Positions 19,867 to 31,165 of a stretch of DNA of 64,000 bases are shown piece by piece (position 1 is the stretch's first letter; each line of letters starts with the position of its first letter). The notes under the pieces were generated by a model. It made no database searches, was not told the origin of the DNA, and worked only from the letters and a program-made list of their open reading frames with translations. This DNA comes from Shewanella sp. OPT22 (GTDB taxonomy: Bacteria; Pseudomonadota; Gammaproteobacteria; Enterobacterales; Shewanellaceae). The position numbers were made by a program, and so were the translations under genes. The stretch covers positions 8,761 to 72,760 of the forward strand of contig NZ_PGVH01000013.1 in assembly GCF_004168585.1 (NCBI RefSeq). Direction: 5' to 3'.

Positions 19867-22800
19867 TTATGCTTCTTCATATTCACGCGTATCAAACAGA
19901 ACCCTTCCTCCTGGATAAGCTTGCTCAGTTAAAAGCAACTTATAATAGAATGCTCCTCCTTTATATTGAGGTAAAACATTCAACATAGTTTTTGATATGA
20001 GTTCAGATAAAGGCGTCATTTTACCTTGAGAAGAAACCTGTGCACTTTTCGAAGTAACTTTCGCCAAAAAGTTTAATGCCATAAGGGCTTGCACATCAAC
20101 ATCATCAAAATCAACTTCACCGTACGAAGTCAGTGGTAACTTAGCCGCTCCTGTAACATGTTCTTTTCTACTCTCTCCTTCTCGCATTTCTAATATCGGT
20201 TCATCGCTACTTAAATCTATAGTAGAAAAATCAACGCCCATTAATGCTAACGCTGAACTTGAGTATTTTTCAGACACAGAGCCTAGAAAGTGGATGGCGG
20301 CATCTTTGAGTGCTGCTTTGCTTTCTTGAGTACAGTTCTTTAAGTCAGTATTAGCGACTAATCGAACAAATGAAGCAGGGGATCTTTCTGATAATCTGAT
20401 TAAAATGTTTTTTTGAAAAGGATTTAAACATAACTTAAGTCCTGATTTGAAATCTTCTAAATTTAACTCTTCTTTTCTAAATATTGGCTCTTCTAAAGTA
20501 CAAGCGGCTAATTCTTTTCTTACACTATAAGGAACATTAAATGCTCCGTGTAGAAGCAGTTTTGGCGCTAAATTATCAATCATTGACTTTCTTTTTGAAT
20601 CCGGAGCTCGGTTTATACTTGGATATTGACCTAACGTCTCAACCGCTAGATCGACATCAGGTTCACTTCTCAATGCCGCTTCATATAAAATACCTAAAAC
20701 ATCTTTCTCTTTTTCTCTTTTAATTTGAGCTTCGTTATACTCTCTCATTTTTTTAGGGTGTTGTTGATTATAAGTTTTAATGTTCTTAACTTTGTCTTCA
20801 ACACTTTTATCAACTAAACCTCCTATCATTCTTATTAATATTTCAGGAGCATATAAATATTCAGGAAGAGCAATAATTTGTGAACTTGTACTTTGAGGCT
20901 CTTTATCACCGTTTATCATATCGCGAACTGGTGCTTGCGGTACCGGAGGTTCTATCGATTCAGGTATTACTTTAGTAGGAGATAACGTTCTCAACGCTCT
21001 AAAATAGCTCACCAAACGTTCCATAATTAGAGCATCGGTCATTTCGATGAGCTCATCACTAAGTTCATCCAGTCCCCAAATTTGTTGCTCTTTAGCTGCT
21101 TTTAAAGCTACTTTTTTTTCTTTAACTTTTTCGGCTTCTTCTTCAATATTTGGTATTGCACCTTTTAACCAAGTATTTCCAGGTGTACCTTCGAACCAAA
21201 TGATTTTCTTATGGATCTCCTTTTTACACAGCTCTAGTTTCTCTTTAGTGGGCATATTAGAGCTATCACACCCAAGCACTTCACTGGCGATTTCATTTAA
21301 TTCAGTTTCACTCAGTTTTTCTATTTCTAGTTTAAGCTCAAACCTTTTCATTTTGCTAAGCTTCGCTTTCGTCTCGACTAACGTCACTTGTTGTTTTTCA
21401 CTTTCCCTATCTAACAATGTTTCTGACAAATTAACCAAACCAAAAACACTGCTCAAGTACTTAACTATTAACTCGTTCTTTTCATCTTTCTCAACATGTG
21501 AAACAACATTTTGGGCCAGAGAACGCGCATGACGCTCCCTGAGAGATAACGCTTTCCCTTCAGTTTTTACTTGCGGCCTACTCTCAACTTTAGTTTCACG
21601 GTTTAACTGTTCTTCAACTGGATACATCACCTTCATACAGCTATTAGATATATCATCCAAGGTTGAAGCCCTATCGTCCTCATACTTATGTCTAACTTGA
21701 GTTAATTGCCACGCCAAAGTTGCAAACTTTACTAGTCCATCTTGAATGTCTGTTGGAAGGCATCTCATTTCGGGAGTCATATCCCGTACAGCAAATAATT
21801 GAATTAATTTGTTTCTCAAATAGGCACGTTGGGCGGGAGAGGACTTCCCTTCTTCACCAATCATAATTGTTGCAACAGCCTTCAAAGCAAACTCATTGCG
21901 TGACTTAATAAAGTCTGCTGTGGTTACTGAGTTAAATGCCTTTGAATGAGTGACACCCACTGATCTCAGCTGTGCAAATGATTTTTCATCAATCACATCC
22001 AGCTCTAAATAAGCAATGATATATAAATGTAAATCAGGGTCTCCAACTCTTATAAGATGTCCAATGAAAGCTGGCGATACGCTTACGTCTTTTAATAATC
22101 TCGCACCATCCTTTGAGCTTTTTAAAACATCAATAATTTCTGTCATCATTTGTTCAGGCTGTTCTGAAGCCAATTTTAATAATGAAAGATGTACAGGACA
22201 TGTTAAGTCTTCTTTGATACAAGAAAATATTGAGTTTGAAAAAGTAGAATCAAACAGCATTGCATGCATACAATCTTTTACTTTTTCTCTGTTTGAATGT
22301 CCCTTAAAAAGCTCGCACAAGTCGCTTGCTATTTGAGCAAAAGCATCTTGATCGTTATTAAGTAAAGCTAATACACAATCCCCTTTTGCTAGTGACATAG
22401 CCTCAGTAAACTTATTCCAAAACAGATCCCCACTTTCACAACTTGCTAAAATATCTACGAGCTGCCAATGATAGTGTTTACAGTTAATCAAATTTACAAG
22501 TTGCTGTGTTGATAAATCGAGAATGACCTCTTGAGGCACTATGTCATAAATTTTCTCAGCGCTTTGAAGTACAAAAACCAGTGCGTTTCCTTTAATTTGC
22601 TTTATGAGGTTACGTGTCGCCTCTTCTCCTACCCCATCAAAAATTTGATGGAGGAAAACAACAGCTTTTTTACTTGTTGCTAACGCTTCTGAAGATGTAT
22701 CTGCACCTGAAATACTGGGTTCAGAAATTAACCAAAAAACATCTTCAATTTCATCAGATAAATTATATTCTGCAACTAACATTTCTACTTGATTGACTGG

Positions 22801-24543
22801 TATAACTTCAGCGACAAGTGAACACACATGAGATAATAGCTCCTTCCTTTCCTCACTTTTAAGATAAAAACATAACTCTTGTAATGACCCATCTTCACTA
22901 CAAGTGATCCATTCTTCAGCACTTAATTCCATAAGTTCAGAAGTTAGCATTTTTTCACTTTTCACTTTAGAAAAATCAAGCGCCATTGTTCGAAATTCAG
23001 GTGAACAAGCAAGCTTGTATATTTCTAACCTTTCCCTAAGGCTTTTGGTCGAAAGGTGTGTTACTAATTCAGTAGAAAATTCGGCTACTACTTTTGTGTT
23101 ATTACACAGAAAGGCTAGTTCTTCATCGGGGAGTTGATTGAATAGTTTTAGCGCAGCTTCATCTGTCAAGCAATTAGTATAGTATTTCAGTTTATGAAGA
23201 AGCAATGGTTCAGATGATTCAGCTAGTGATGAAAGAATTTTCAAGAGCGGGACGATATATCCAATTACATGATCGCCTTTGACACCAGCAGAAGATAAAT
23301 CCAATGCGATTTTCTTTAACTCTAAAGACTTCACTTTACTTGCGAATACGATTCTGTCTTCAATAGCTAACTCGGAAAAATACTGACGTAACGCTTGGTA
23401 AAAAGAATCGGTTAATTTAATTTGACCATTATCAATTAAAAAGTCTATTTGATTTACACTTAATTTACCCACGAGCTCTTTAGCTTTTGACACTCCACAG
23501 CCTTGCAAGTGGGTCGTTAATTTAGATATTAAGAGTTCTTGGTACTTTCCTTCACCTTGACTATCAACACTTGCGTCTAAAGGTTGTTGTTCTACTGGTT
23601 TATCTTTTTTAATCTTTAGATTTACTAGAATGAAGTTAACAAAGTCAAAGTTAAACTTATCTTCCGAAAGTTTTTCCCATAATCGTATTAATTGTTCTTC
23701 TGATACCTGAATGGACATGTCCACAGGCACAGAAATTTCAACGAAAGCATCTGCATCTGCATCAGCATCAACTTCAATCTCGTAAAGCCCTGCACTTTCT
23801 TGCCATTTTTGAACTATTTGTTTTTTGATTAATGTTTTTACTTTTTCACTTCTAAAATCTGCACTTTCACCTACCTCGACTAATGCATGAGTAAGGGGCA
23901 CGAGCTTCATCGGTTCAATAGTTACCAAATTGTCATAAAAACCCAAGCTGAATGTTTTATCAAAACCATCAGACATAATATGTGCTAATAATATTCCGGT
24001 TTTAACCTTATTTGTATCGCTCATCTTCTGAGATTCGATATTATTTTTTATTAAATCACAGTTTTTACTTATTAGAAGCACTAAACAGCTTACAACATCT
24101 TTGTTTTCATCCTTAAAGGTTTCACCAACAGGTATCTCGTCCAACAATGATATGAATAAGTCAAAAGCCCTCTCACTGGAAAGCTGATCTAATATTAAAA
24201 GTAAATCTGACGGATTTTTGAGTATTTCAGCTTTTAATATTGAAATGGGAGCATAATGAAGGACTAACTTGTTACAAATAACGCTTGTAGGATCATTGAG
24301 GTCAGGTGACATCTTAAAATCTCTAGCTTCAGAACCGCTGCCCAAAAATTTTTTTACAACAAGTGAAAACTTTTGGCCTTTTACGTCGTAAGTTGCTGAG
24401 CTCTTTTTTGAAAAATAACCGTCAATTCGAAGATTAAATGTTGCAGTCTGTTTATCTTGGTCTTGATCCTGCTTCCAAACAGTACTGCTAAAAGCAACAT
24501 GGTCATTATGAGTTACATGCTCTGGAATACCTGCTTCAGCCAT
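19867..24543 (-). CDS. Very large protein of unknown function (1558 residues), mostly helical
   Basis: Not recognised. No signal peptide or convincing membrane segment. Residues 1 to about 90 look beta-rich. From about 90 to 950 the chain is a succession of short leucine-rich helices without a strict period (for example L-L-L-I-L-D-Q-L-S-S-E-R, L-I-D-N-G-Q-I), as in alpha-solenoids. About residues 1080-1230 are Lys/Glu-rich and could form coiled coil. The C-terminus is compact and ends in D-T-R-E-Y-E-E-A. A good Shine-Dalgarno (GAGGG) precedes the ATG. It lies alone between the symporter gene and gsk. Candidate roles are a large cytosolic scaffold or a secreted effector; neither is shown by sequence. 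Confidence 0.8.
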   Translation of the reverse strand: MAEAGIPEHVTHNDHVAFSSTVWKQDQDQDKQTATFNLRIDGYFSKKSSATYDVKGQKFSLVVKKFLGSGSEARDFKMSPDLNDPTSVICNKLVLHYAPISILKAEILKNPSDLLLILDQLSSERAFDLFISLLDEIPVGETFKDENKDVVSCLVLLISKNCDLIKNNIESQKMSDTNKVKTGILLAHIMSDGFDKTFSLGFYDNLVTIEPMKLVPLTHALVEVGESADFRSEKVKTLIKKQIVQKWQESAGLYEIEVDADADADAFVEISVPVDMSIQVSEEQLIRLWEKLSEDKFNFDFVNFILVNLKIKKDKPVEQQPLDASVDSQGEGKYQELLISKLTTHLQGCGVSKAKELVGKLSVNQIDFLIDNGQIKLTDSFYQALRQYFSELAIEDRIVFASKVKSLELKKIALDLSSAGVKGDHVIGYIVPLLKILSSLAESSEPLLLHKLKYYTNCLTDEAALKLFNQLPDEELAFLCNNTKVVAEFSTELVTHLSTKSLRERLEIYKLACSPEFRTMALDFSKVKSEKMLTSELMELSAEEWITCSEDGSLQELCFYLKSEERKELLSHVCSLVAEVIPVNQVEMLVAEYNLSDEIEDVFWLISEPSISGADTSSEALATSKKAVVFLHQIFDGVGEEATRNLIKQIKGNALVFVLQSAEKIYDIVPQEVILDLSTQQLVNLINCKHYHWQLVDILASCESGDLFWNKFTEAMSLAKGDCVLALLNNDQDAFAQIASDLCELFKGHSNREKVKDCMHAMLFDSTFSNSIFSCIKEDLTCPVHLSLLKLASEQPEQMMTEIIDVLKSSKDGARLLKDVSVSPAFIGHLIRVGDPDLHLYIIAYLELDVIDEKSFAQLRSVGVTHSKAFNSVTTADFIKSRNEFALKAVATIMIGEEGKSSPAQRAYLRNKLIQLFAVRDMTPEMRCLPTDIQDGLVKFATLAWQLTQVRHKYEDDRASTLDDISNSCMKVMYPVEEQLNRETKVESRPQVKTEGKALSLRERHARSLAQNVVSHVEKDEKNELIVKYLSSVFGLVNLSETLLDRESEKQQVTLVETKAKLSKMKRFELKLEIEKLSETELNEIASEVLGCDSSNMPTKEKLELCKKEIHKKIIWFEGTPGNTWLKGAIPNIEEEAEKVKEKKVALKAAKEQQIWGLDELSDELIEMTDALIMERLVSYFRALRTLSPTKVIPESIEPPVPQAPVRDMINGDKEPQSTSSQIIALPEYLYAPEILIRMIGGLVDKSVEDKVKNIKTYNQQHPKKMREYNEAQIKREKEKDVLGILYEAALRSEPDVDLAVETLGQYPSINRAPDSKRKSMIDNLAPKLLLHGAFNVPYSVRKELAACTLEEPIFRKEELNLEDFKSGLKLCLNPFQKNILIRLSERSPASFVRLVANTDLKNCTQESKAALKDAAIHFLGSVSEKYSSSALALMGVDFSTIDLSSDEPILEMREGESRKEHVTGAAKLPLTSYGEVDFDDVDVQALMALNFLAKVTSKSAQVSSQGKMTPLSELISKTMLNVLPQYKGGAFYYKLLLTEQAYPGGRVLFDTREYEEA

Positions 24544-24713
24544 TTCAAACCCTCTGCGATGAGAATGAAACTCCTTTTAACCAAATCCTCAATAAAAGAA
24601 AACCTCCCAAATTTGATGTTGAGAGGTCCATTACTTAAGTTTAACTAGGGATAGTTTAGTTAAAACTTCAATTCATTTGTTAAAAATGAACAAAGTTTAA
24701 CGAATGATGTTCC

Positions 24714-26021
24714 TTATCTTTCCCAATAAGACTCTTCCAGGCTGTCTTCTCGCTCAGGTAAACCGCGAGAAAGTCTAGGGCTATGCTGAGCCAATACTTC
24801 ATAAGCAACACGATTGGCGTACTTACAGATTTGTGAAAAAGATGAATAACATAAACCGTCAGAAAGATGCTTGCTTGAACCTGGTACGTTAACTCTATGG
24901 AAGCCATTAGCCGATAAATCGTGCAACAACGCTGACAAAGCGCCATCGCCAGCACCATTTGTATTACGAATTTTTTCAGGCCCCCCCATGTATGGAGAGA
25001 TATGAGCAAATACTTTTATAGGCTCTTTGCAATCACGCTTGCGTTTTGGACGAGAGAATTCGTAACGATTAAACTCAGGGATAGCACCAGGAAGAAGAGT
25101 ATGAGCGGTTTCACGTTTTTCTGAATCTTGAGTGTAACCAGCCGTATATAATCCCAGTGGTCCTGCTGTCGTAAGCACCATATCGCACCACTCTAGTGCA
25201 GCTTCACTTGCAAGTAATGGGTCTGATAACCCTGTAAGTGCTTCACCTTCATCTTCATTCATCGCAAGAATTGTAATATGTTCCTCGATAAACGCTTGCC
25301 ACCATTGTGGGTCTTCATCAATTAAAAATCGAGTTCCCAACGTAAGTACTACTGGCACATCTGCTTCTTTTGCGTATTCAATAGCTTTAAGTGCTGCGTC
25401 GGTCATACGGTCTTCTTTACTGGCACGCATTAAGTAAGCTGTGATTACAAGTGCAGAACTGTTCTGAACGACTTCTTTGTTAATGTACTCAGGTGTTAAC
25501 TTATCCATTGACCCTTTACTGATCGCAAACGTTCTTTCACCATTATCTGAAATTAGGGTAAAACAACGTCCTATTGGGCCACTTACTGGCTCTAAATAGT
25601 TAAGATCAACTTTTGATGAGGTATTACACAAGTAACGATAAGCATAGCTACCTACTTCAATGTTCTTACTCATCACACCAAAAAGAACAGAACGATCGTC
25701 AGCTAGAATTGAGTAGTTATGGACAGTATTTCCAATTGTGCCACCAGCGAACTCATCGCTGATCATCTTATTATTTTTCAGTTCTTGATAAAGCTCATGT
25801 GCCTGTTCATCGTTGATAAGTGTTGAGTTACCTTTCGGCAAACCGTAACGCTCTAATAGTTCATCAGCGACTTTAGCCTCAATATCTACAAGTGTTTGGT
25901 CAATACCACAAACGTAAGTTCTTGTTGGTTGCTTAACTTGATTGGTAAGCTGCTCTAACAGTGGATCTCGGTTTTTTACAGGAAAGTAGTGCTTAGACTT
26001 ACGTTGACCAGGAAACTTCAT
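24714..26021 (-). CDS. gsk: Inosine-guanosine kinase
   Basis: 435 residues, aligning by eye with E. coli Gsk (434) along its length: M-K-F-P-G at the start followed by R-K-S-K-H-Y-F-P-V, G-I-D-Q-T-L-V-D-I-E-A-K-V, G-G-T-I-G-N-T, and the C-terminal P-E-R-E-D-S-L-E-E-S-Y-W. It is a PfkB-family sugar kinase; the catalytic aspartate lies in N-T-N-G-A-G-D-G-A. It phosphorylates inosine and guanosine to IMP and GMP in purine salvage. In E. coli, and as I remember in Shewanella, hemH sits between adk and gsk; here only about 320 bases separate them and hemH is absent. Confidence 0.97.
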   Translation of the reverse strand: MKFPGQRKSKHYFPVKNRDPLLEQLTNQVKQPTRTYVCGIDQTLVDIEAKVADELLERYGLPKGNSTLINDEQAHELYQELKNNKMISDEFAGGTIGNTVHNYSILADDRSVLFGVMSKNIEVGSYAYRYLCNTSSKVDLNYLEPVSGPIGRCFTLISDNGERTFAISKGSMDKLTPEYINKEVVQNSSALVITAYLMRASKEDRMTDAALKAIEYAKEADVPVVLTLGTRFLIDEDPQWWQAFIEEHITILAMNEDEGEALTGLSDPLLASEAALEWCDMVLTTAGPLGLYTAGYTQDSEKRETAHTLLPGAIPEFNRYEFSRPKRKRDCKEPIKVFAHISPYMGGPEKIRNTNGAGDGALSALLHDLSANGFHRVNVPGSSKHLSDGLCYSSFSQICKYANRVAYEVLAQHSPRLSRGLPEREDSLEESYWER

Positions 26022-26301
26022 AACAGGCTCTCATAATCCAGCTTCCATGCTGATAAACATTTGAATAGATTCGTGATATCAGAATTCAAAGTTGTTGATG
26101 ATAAGCTTTTAATCATTTTAACGTTCAAGTTTAGTACTAAACAAGGCGAAACATAGGTCGAATAGTCGTAGCTATGCAACAGTCATTTTAACCAAGTATA
26201 GTGCTAAATATAGATGTCAAAAATGTACGATAACTTATGGCCAACTGCTTAGATTCTGAATTGCAGCGGATTCTATCATAACTTTACAAATTTCAGAGAC
26301 A
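26022..26301. other. Gap between gsk and adk where hemH is usually found
   Basis: No coding sequence is visible. AT-rich and probably the gsk promoter region. I see no remnant of a ferrochelatase gene on either strand. Confidence 0.5.
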
Positions 26302-26327
26302 AAAAAACCTGCAAAAGCAGGTTTTTT
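26302..26327 (-). terminator. Intrinsic terminator of adk
   Basis: Stem AAAAAACCTGC / GCAGGTTTTTT with an AAAA loop. On the minus strand, downstream of adk, it reads as GC stem plus T-run. Confidence 0.85.
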
Positions 26328-26345
26328 GAGTGTGTTATTTCAGTT

Positions 26346-27014
<669 letters not shown>

Positions 27015-27101
27015 TTAAAATCGAAAGGCTGGATCTTCGCATATCTGACCTCTTAATAGAAGAGTGGAAGATCCCAAAGCCCAGAAAACTATACACTGAA
27101 A

Positions 27102-27962
27102 TCAGTACAATAATGTATACAACTTTCGTCGGTACTGGTTTGCGAGGGGGTTGCCCTGACCTATCGCCGTAAGGATTTCCATAAATACTGTTTTCACATT
27201 TCCATCTTGTGCTGATAGATCTTTACGTAATACGCTGTATAAAAGCTCAAGAGCTTCTTCATTACGTTGGACTTGATGCAATGCTTTACTCAAATTTACC
27301 AATGCATCAAAATCATCTGGATTGGCATCTAACTTAATTTGTAATTCACGAATTTCAGGTGTGTCTGCTGCATCTTTCGCTAAATCTAATTTTGCCATCA
27401 AGCTTTGATAATAACTGTCTTGATCCGCAAGGCCGATCTTTTGCAGAAGAGTTTCTGCTTCAGTGTTATTACCTAATAATAGGTTCACATCTGCTAACGC
27501 TAATGTCACTTCAGCAACTTGAGAGTCTTGGTACGCTTGCTTCAACAATTCAAAAGCTTGATTCAATTCATCCGCAGTTCGCTCTTCATTGGCTAGGACC
27601 GATTTAGCTTGTTTAAGAGCTAACATCCACTTAGCTGGTAGATGCTTTTCAAGCACTTCAAGAACCTCAGTTCGAGGTTTAACACCTGCAAAACCGTCAA
27701 TGGGCTGACCTTTACTCAATAATAAAGTCGTAGGCAATGCTTGAATTTGGAAATACTGGGCGATTTCCATTTGTTCATCGCAATTTACTTTTGCCAGAAT
27801 AAAGCGGCTTGTGTTTTCAGCAGCAATCGTTTCCATTTCTTGTGCAAAGCCAACACTTTCAGGCTGTTGCTGCGATGAAAACGTCATCACCACAATATGT
27901 TCAGCAGAAGCATCAACGACCTGCTGAATATTTTCTTTTGTTAAATCTAGAATATTTGACAT
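27102..27962 (-). CDS. cnoX: Thioredoxin-TPR co-chaperone (CnoX/YbbN type)
   Basis: 286 residues from the ATG at 27962 (GAGAG upstream); a TTG twelve bases earlier is less likely. Residues 1 to about 105 have a thioredoxin fold with cis-Pro in Q-A-L-P-T-T, but the usual C-x-x-C is replaced by S-S-Q-Q-Q-P-E, so no redox-active cysteine pair exists. Residues about 110-286 form TPR helices and end in a compact R-R-K-L-Y-T-L-L-Y tail. E. coli CnoX is a holdase that hands clients to GroEL and DnaK. The location between htpG and adk matches Shewanella gene order as I remember it and fits a chaperone role. Confidence 0.88.
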   Translation of the reverse strand: MSNILDLTKENIQQVVDASAEHIVVMTFSSQQQPESVGFAQEMETIAAENTSRFILAKVNCDEQMEIAQYFQIQALPTTLLLSKGQPIDGFAGVKPRTEVLEVLEKHLPAKWMLALKQAKSVLANEERTADELNQAFELLKQAYQDSQVAEVTLALADVNLLLGNNTEAETLLQKIGLADQDSYYQSLMAKLDLAKDAADTPEIRELQIKLDANPDDFDALVNLSKALHQVQRNEEALELLYSVLRKDLSAQDGNVKTVFMEILTAIGQGNPLANQYRRKLYTLLY

Positions 27963-28026
27963 TGGCTCTCTCAATTCGATACCAATTACGTTGAATAAGT
28001 GAGTACTAATCTAAAGTAATGAGTAT

Positions 28027-28054
28027 AAAAAAGCGGGAAAAATCCCGCTTTTTT
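28027..28054 (-). terminator. Intrinsic terminator of htpG
   Basis: Stem AAAAAAGCGGGA / TCCCGCTTTTTT with a four-base loop, ten bases after the htpG stop. It separates htpG from cnoX. Confidence 0.9.
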
Positions 28055-28063
28055 ATTGCAAAC

Positions 28064-29977
28064 TTAAGCTAAATCTTTTACCAGCATCTGGTTCATTAAC
28101 TTAATAAAGCTTGATGGGTCAGCTAAGCTGCCTTTTTCCGATAATTGAGCTTGTTGTAACAATAAATTTGCCCAATCAGCAAACCCTTGCTCATCTTGCT
28201 CATTATCTAAACGCACCATTAACGGATGCTCAGGATTAATTTCAAACACTGGCTTGCTTTCAGGTACTTTCTGTCCTGCAGCTTCCATCAGTTTGATCAT
28301 CTGAGTCGACATTTCACCATCGCCTGTAACCACACAAGCTGGTGTATCCGTCAGGCGAGTCGTTACTTTAACATCACTGACTTTCTCATTAAGCGCTTCT
28401 TTAATTCGAGTAACAAGATTCTCAGAGTCTTTTGCTAACTTTTCAGCTGCTTCTTTCTCTTCTTTATCTTCTAGCTCACCTAAATCTAAGTCACCGCTAG
28501 TAACAGAGTGCAGTTTCTTTTCTTTGAACTCATTTAAATGATTCACTAACCATTCATCAATTCGCTCATGCATTAAAATTACTTCAATGCCTTTCTTCTT
28601 CAGTAACTCAAGGTGAGGCGAATTAGCTGCAGCTTCGTAGCTATCAGCCACAATGTAGTAAATCTTATCCTGACCTTCTTTCATGCGCTCAATATAGGCG
28701 TCTAAAGAAGTCGTTGGTGCCGCTGAAGCTTCATTAGTTGAGGCAAAACGCAGTAAACCAGCAATTCTATCTTTATTTGCAAAGTCTTCAGCAGGTCCTT
28801 CTTTTAAAACCTGACCAAATTCTGCATAAAAACTCTGATATTTTTCTGCGTCATTTTTCGTCAGCTTTTCTAACATTCCCAGCACACGTTTGGTAATACC
28901 ACTGCGCATTGACTGAGTCACTTTATTGTCTTGCAAAATTTCACGTGACACGTTTAACGGTAAGTCGTTAGAGTCAATCAGGCCTTTAACAAAACGTAAG
29001 TACGAAGGCATGAATGATTCTGCGTCATCCATAACAAATACACGCTGCACGAACAGCTTTAACCCTTGTTTACCATCACGGTTAAACATATCCCAAGGTG
29101 CTTTTGCAGGAATATATAGTAGGCTTGTGTATTCATGCTTACCTTCAACACGATTATGTGCTTTTAATAAAGGATCAGCATAATCGTTCGAGATGTGCTT
29201 ATAAAATTCATTATATTCTTCATCAGAAATATCTGACTTATTGCGAGTCCAAAGGGCTGTAGCTTTGTTCATCCCTTTCCAAGCACCTTCAGTTGCAGGA
29301 ACTTTCTCGCCATCAGGGCCTTCGCTTTCTTCTTTACCTTCTTCCCACATTTCAACAGGAACAGAGATGTGATCCGAATACTTAGTAATGATTGACTTCA
29401 AACGCCAGTCATCAGCGAATTCTTTTTCATCGTCACGAAGGTGTAATACGATTTCAGTACCGCGGCTATTTTTAGTGATATCTTCTACAGTAAAATCACC
29501 TTCGCCCTCAGAGGTCCACAATACCGCTGCATCGGCACTTTGACCTGCTGCACGAGTTCTCACTTCTACTTTTTTTGCAACGATAAACGCAGAGTAAAAA
29601 CCAACACCGAATTGACCGATAAGTTGAGAATCCTTCGAGTCATCACCGGAAAGATTCTTAAAGAAATCAGCCGTACCTGACTTGGCAATCGTACCTAGAT
29701 GTTCAACTACACCGTCTCGAGTCATACCGATACCATTATCTTCAATAGTAACGGTACCTTTTTCTTTATCAGCACTTACGCGAACTCGTAATTCACCATC
29801 ACCTTCGTATAGTGCATCGTTGGTTAGTGCTTCATAGCGAAGTTTGTCTGCCGCGTCAGCAGCATTAGAAACTAGCTCACGTAGGAAAATTTCTTTGTTC
29901 GAATACAAAGAGTGAATCATCAAATGAAGAAGTTGTTTAACTTCGGTTTGGAAACCATGAGTTTCTTGCTGTGACAT
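28064..29977 (-). CDS. htpG: Chaperone HtpG (bacterial Hsp90)
   Basis: 637 residues against 624 in E. coli. The N-terminal GHKL ATPase domain has [18 protein letters not shown] and [11 protein letters not shown] lid motifs. The middle domain carries the L-P-L-N-V-S-R-E region with the catalytic arginine, and the C-terminal dimerisation domain ends near K-D-L-A. It is an ATP-dependent cytosolic chaperone acting with DnaK. A match to the sigma-32 promoter consensus lies about 60-90 bases upstream, so heat induction is expected. Confidence 0.98.
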   Translation of the reverse strand: MSQQETHGFQTEVKQLLHLMIHSLYSNKEIFLRELVSNAADAADKLRYEALTNDALYEGDGELRVRVSADKEKGTVTIEDNGIGMTRDGVVEHLGTIAKSGTADFFKNLSGDDSKDSQLIGQFGVGFYSAFIVAKKVEVRTRAAGQSADAAVLWTSEGEGDFTVEDITKNSRGTEIVLHLRDDEKEFADDWRLKSIITKYSDHISVPVEMWEEGKEESEGPDGEKVPATEGAWKGMNKATALWTRNKSDISDEEYNEFYKHISNDYADPLLKAHNRVEGKHEYTSLLYIPAKAPWDMFNRDGKQGLKLFVQRVFVMDDAESFMPSYLRFVKGLIDSNDLPLNVSREILQDNKVTQSMRSGITKRVLGMLEKLTKNDAEKYQSFYAEFGQVLKEGPAEDFANKDRIAGLLRFASTNEASAAPTTSLDAYIERMKEGQDKIYYIVADSYEAAANSPHLELLKKKGIEVILMHERIDEWLVNHLNEFKEKKLHSVTSGDLDLGELEDKEEKEAAEKLAKDSENLVTRIKEALNEKVSDVKVTTRLTDTPACVVTGDGEMSTQMIKLMEAAGQKVPESKPVFEINPEHPLMVRLDNEQDEQGFADWANLLLQQAQLSEKGSLADPSSFIKLMNQMLVKDLA

Positions 29978-30035
29978 GGGGATACCCTTTTAAAACTAAC
30001 TATGCGCAATAGCGCCGTTTCATACTGTTAATTTA

Positions 30036-30064
30036 TAAATGGGGTGAGAAAATGGCTTTTCAAG
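30036..30064 (-). promoter_or_regulatory. Sigma-32 (RpoH) heat-shock promoter of htpG
   Basis: On the minus strand: CTTGAAA (30064-30058), 13-base spacer, then CCCCATTTA (30044-30036). This agrees closely with the sigma-32 consensus CTTGAAA-N11-16-CCCCATnT and points at htpG, placing the transcript start near 30028. Confidence 0.85.
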
Positions 30065-30103
30065 GATAAAAGTAAAAAACTAGAAAGATTTGCTCAAAAA
30101 CAA

Positions 30104-30130
30104 AACAAGGTTGCAATATGCAACCTTGTT
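30104..30130 (-). terminator. Hairpin terminator after recR
   Basis: Perfect 12-bp stem AACAAGGTTGCA / TGCAACCTTGTT with a three-base loop. On the minus strand it follows recR and is itself followed by TTGTTTTTGAG. Confidence 0.8.
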
Positions 30131-30155
30131 AAACGTCTTTATTTTGAAATAAATC

Positions 30156-30758
30156 CTACAACTGAACACGTCCATTAAATGACAACGCTAACGTTGTACT
30201 ATCTACATACTCAAGCTCACCACCCACAGGAACACCATGGGCAATTCTGCTCACTTTCACTTTGTATTTTGTTGACATATCCGCAATAAAATGAGCCGTT
30301 GCATCGCCTTCCACAGTGGGGTTAGTCGCTAGAATAAGCTCACTAATTTCACCACTTTTTAGATGTTGCTCTAAAAGGGATAAACCAAGTTCATCAGGGC
30401 CAATACCATCTAGCGGTGATAAATGACCAAGTAAAACAAAATAACGACCAGAAAAATGCCCACCAGCTTCTACAGCCAATACATCAGCTGGAGTTTCAAC
30501 CACACAAATAACATCAGAATTACCACGTTTGCTGCTTACACAGATCGGGCATAAATCTTCTTCAGTAAACGTACGACAAGATTGGCAATGCCCAACTTCG
30601 CTCATTGCTTTACCAAGCGTATCGGCCAGATTAATACCTGGATTGCGATTATTCTCAAGTAACTGAAACGCCATTCGTTGAGCTGACTTAGGGCCAACAC
30701 CCGGCAAACACTTTAATGCTTGAATGAGGTCATCAACCAGCGGACTAAATTTCATCAT
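30156..30758 (-). CDS. recR: Recombination mediator RecR
   Basis: 200 residues (E. coli 201). Helix-hairpin-helix segment [11 protein letters not shown] near residue 20, C4 zinc finger C-Q-S-C / C-P-I-C around 57-72, Toprim domain with V-E-T-P-A-D, and [10 protein letters not shown]. RecR works with RecF and RecO to load RecA on gapped DNA. The start overlaps the ybaB stop (TAATG); a second Met directly after the first could also start the protein. Part of the ybaB-recR unit. Confidence 0.97.
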   Translation of the reverse strand: MMKFSPLVDDLIQALKCLPGVGPKSAQRMAFQLLENNRNPGINLADTLGKAMSEVGHCQSCRTFTEEDLCPICVSSKRGNSDVICVVETPADVLAVEAGGHFSGRYFVLLGHLSPLDGIGPDELGLSLLEQHLKSGEISELILATNPTVEGDATAHFIADMSTKYKVKVSRIAHGVPVGGELEYVDSTTLALSFNGRVQL

Positions 30759-31090
30759 TAAAATGGCATCTTCATACCAGGAGGCATTTGCATTCCGCCT
30801 GTAACTTCAGCCATTCTTGACTTTTGAGTTTCTTCAACTCTACGTGCAGCGTCATTACATGCTGCAGCAATCAAATCTTCTAGTATGTCTTTATCGTCAT
30901 CTTCTAAAAGGCTTGGATCAATTTCTACTTTACGAACATTGTGACTGCCCGTCATAGTGACTTTTACAAGACCTGCTCCAGATTCGCCCGTTACTTCCAT
31001 ACGTGCGATTTCTTCCTGCATTTTTTGCATTTTGTCTTGCATTTGTTGGGCTTGTTTCATTAGGTTGCCCATACCGCCTTTTCCAAACAT
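30758..31090 (-). CDS. ybaB: Nucleoid-associated protein YbaB/EbfC family
   Basis: 110 residues. Starts [15 protein letters not shown], with a long first helix ([10 protein letters not shown]) and the G-A-G-L-V-K-V-T strand typical of the family. YbaB dimers bind DNA non-specifically. The usual dnaX-ybaB-recR order is kept: 75 bases follow dnaX, and its stop codon overlaps the recR start, indicating translational coupling. Confidence 0.97.
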   Translation of the reverse strand: MFGKGGMGNLMKQAQQMQDKMQKMQEEIARMEVTGESGAGLVKVTMTGSHNVRKVEIDPSLLEDDDKDILEDLIAAACNDAARRVEETQKSRMAEVTGGMQMPPGMKMPF

Positions 31091-31165
31091 GTTCTTTCTC
31101 TACTTTTGGTCAAATAAGGGTAAAAATTTTGTGCCAATATTACTTAATTTTAAACAGAATTAAAA

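Noticed and set aside
21047-21532. 161-codon open frame opposite the 1558-residue gene
   Set aside because: Ser/Phe/Leu-rich mirror of Lys/Glu codons on the other strand, no ribosome site.
26022-26345. Degraded hemH in the gsk-adk gap
   Set aside because: No ferrochelatase-like stretch could be read in any frame.
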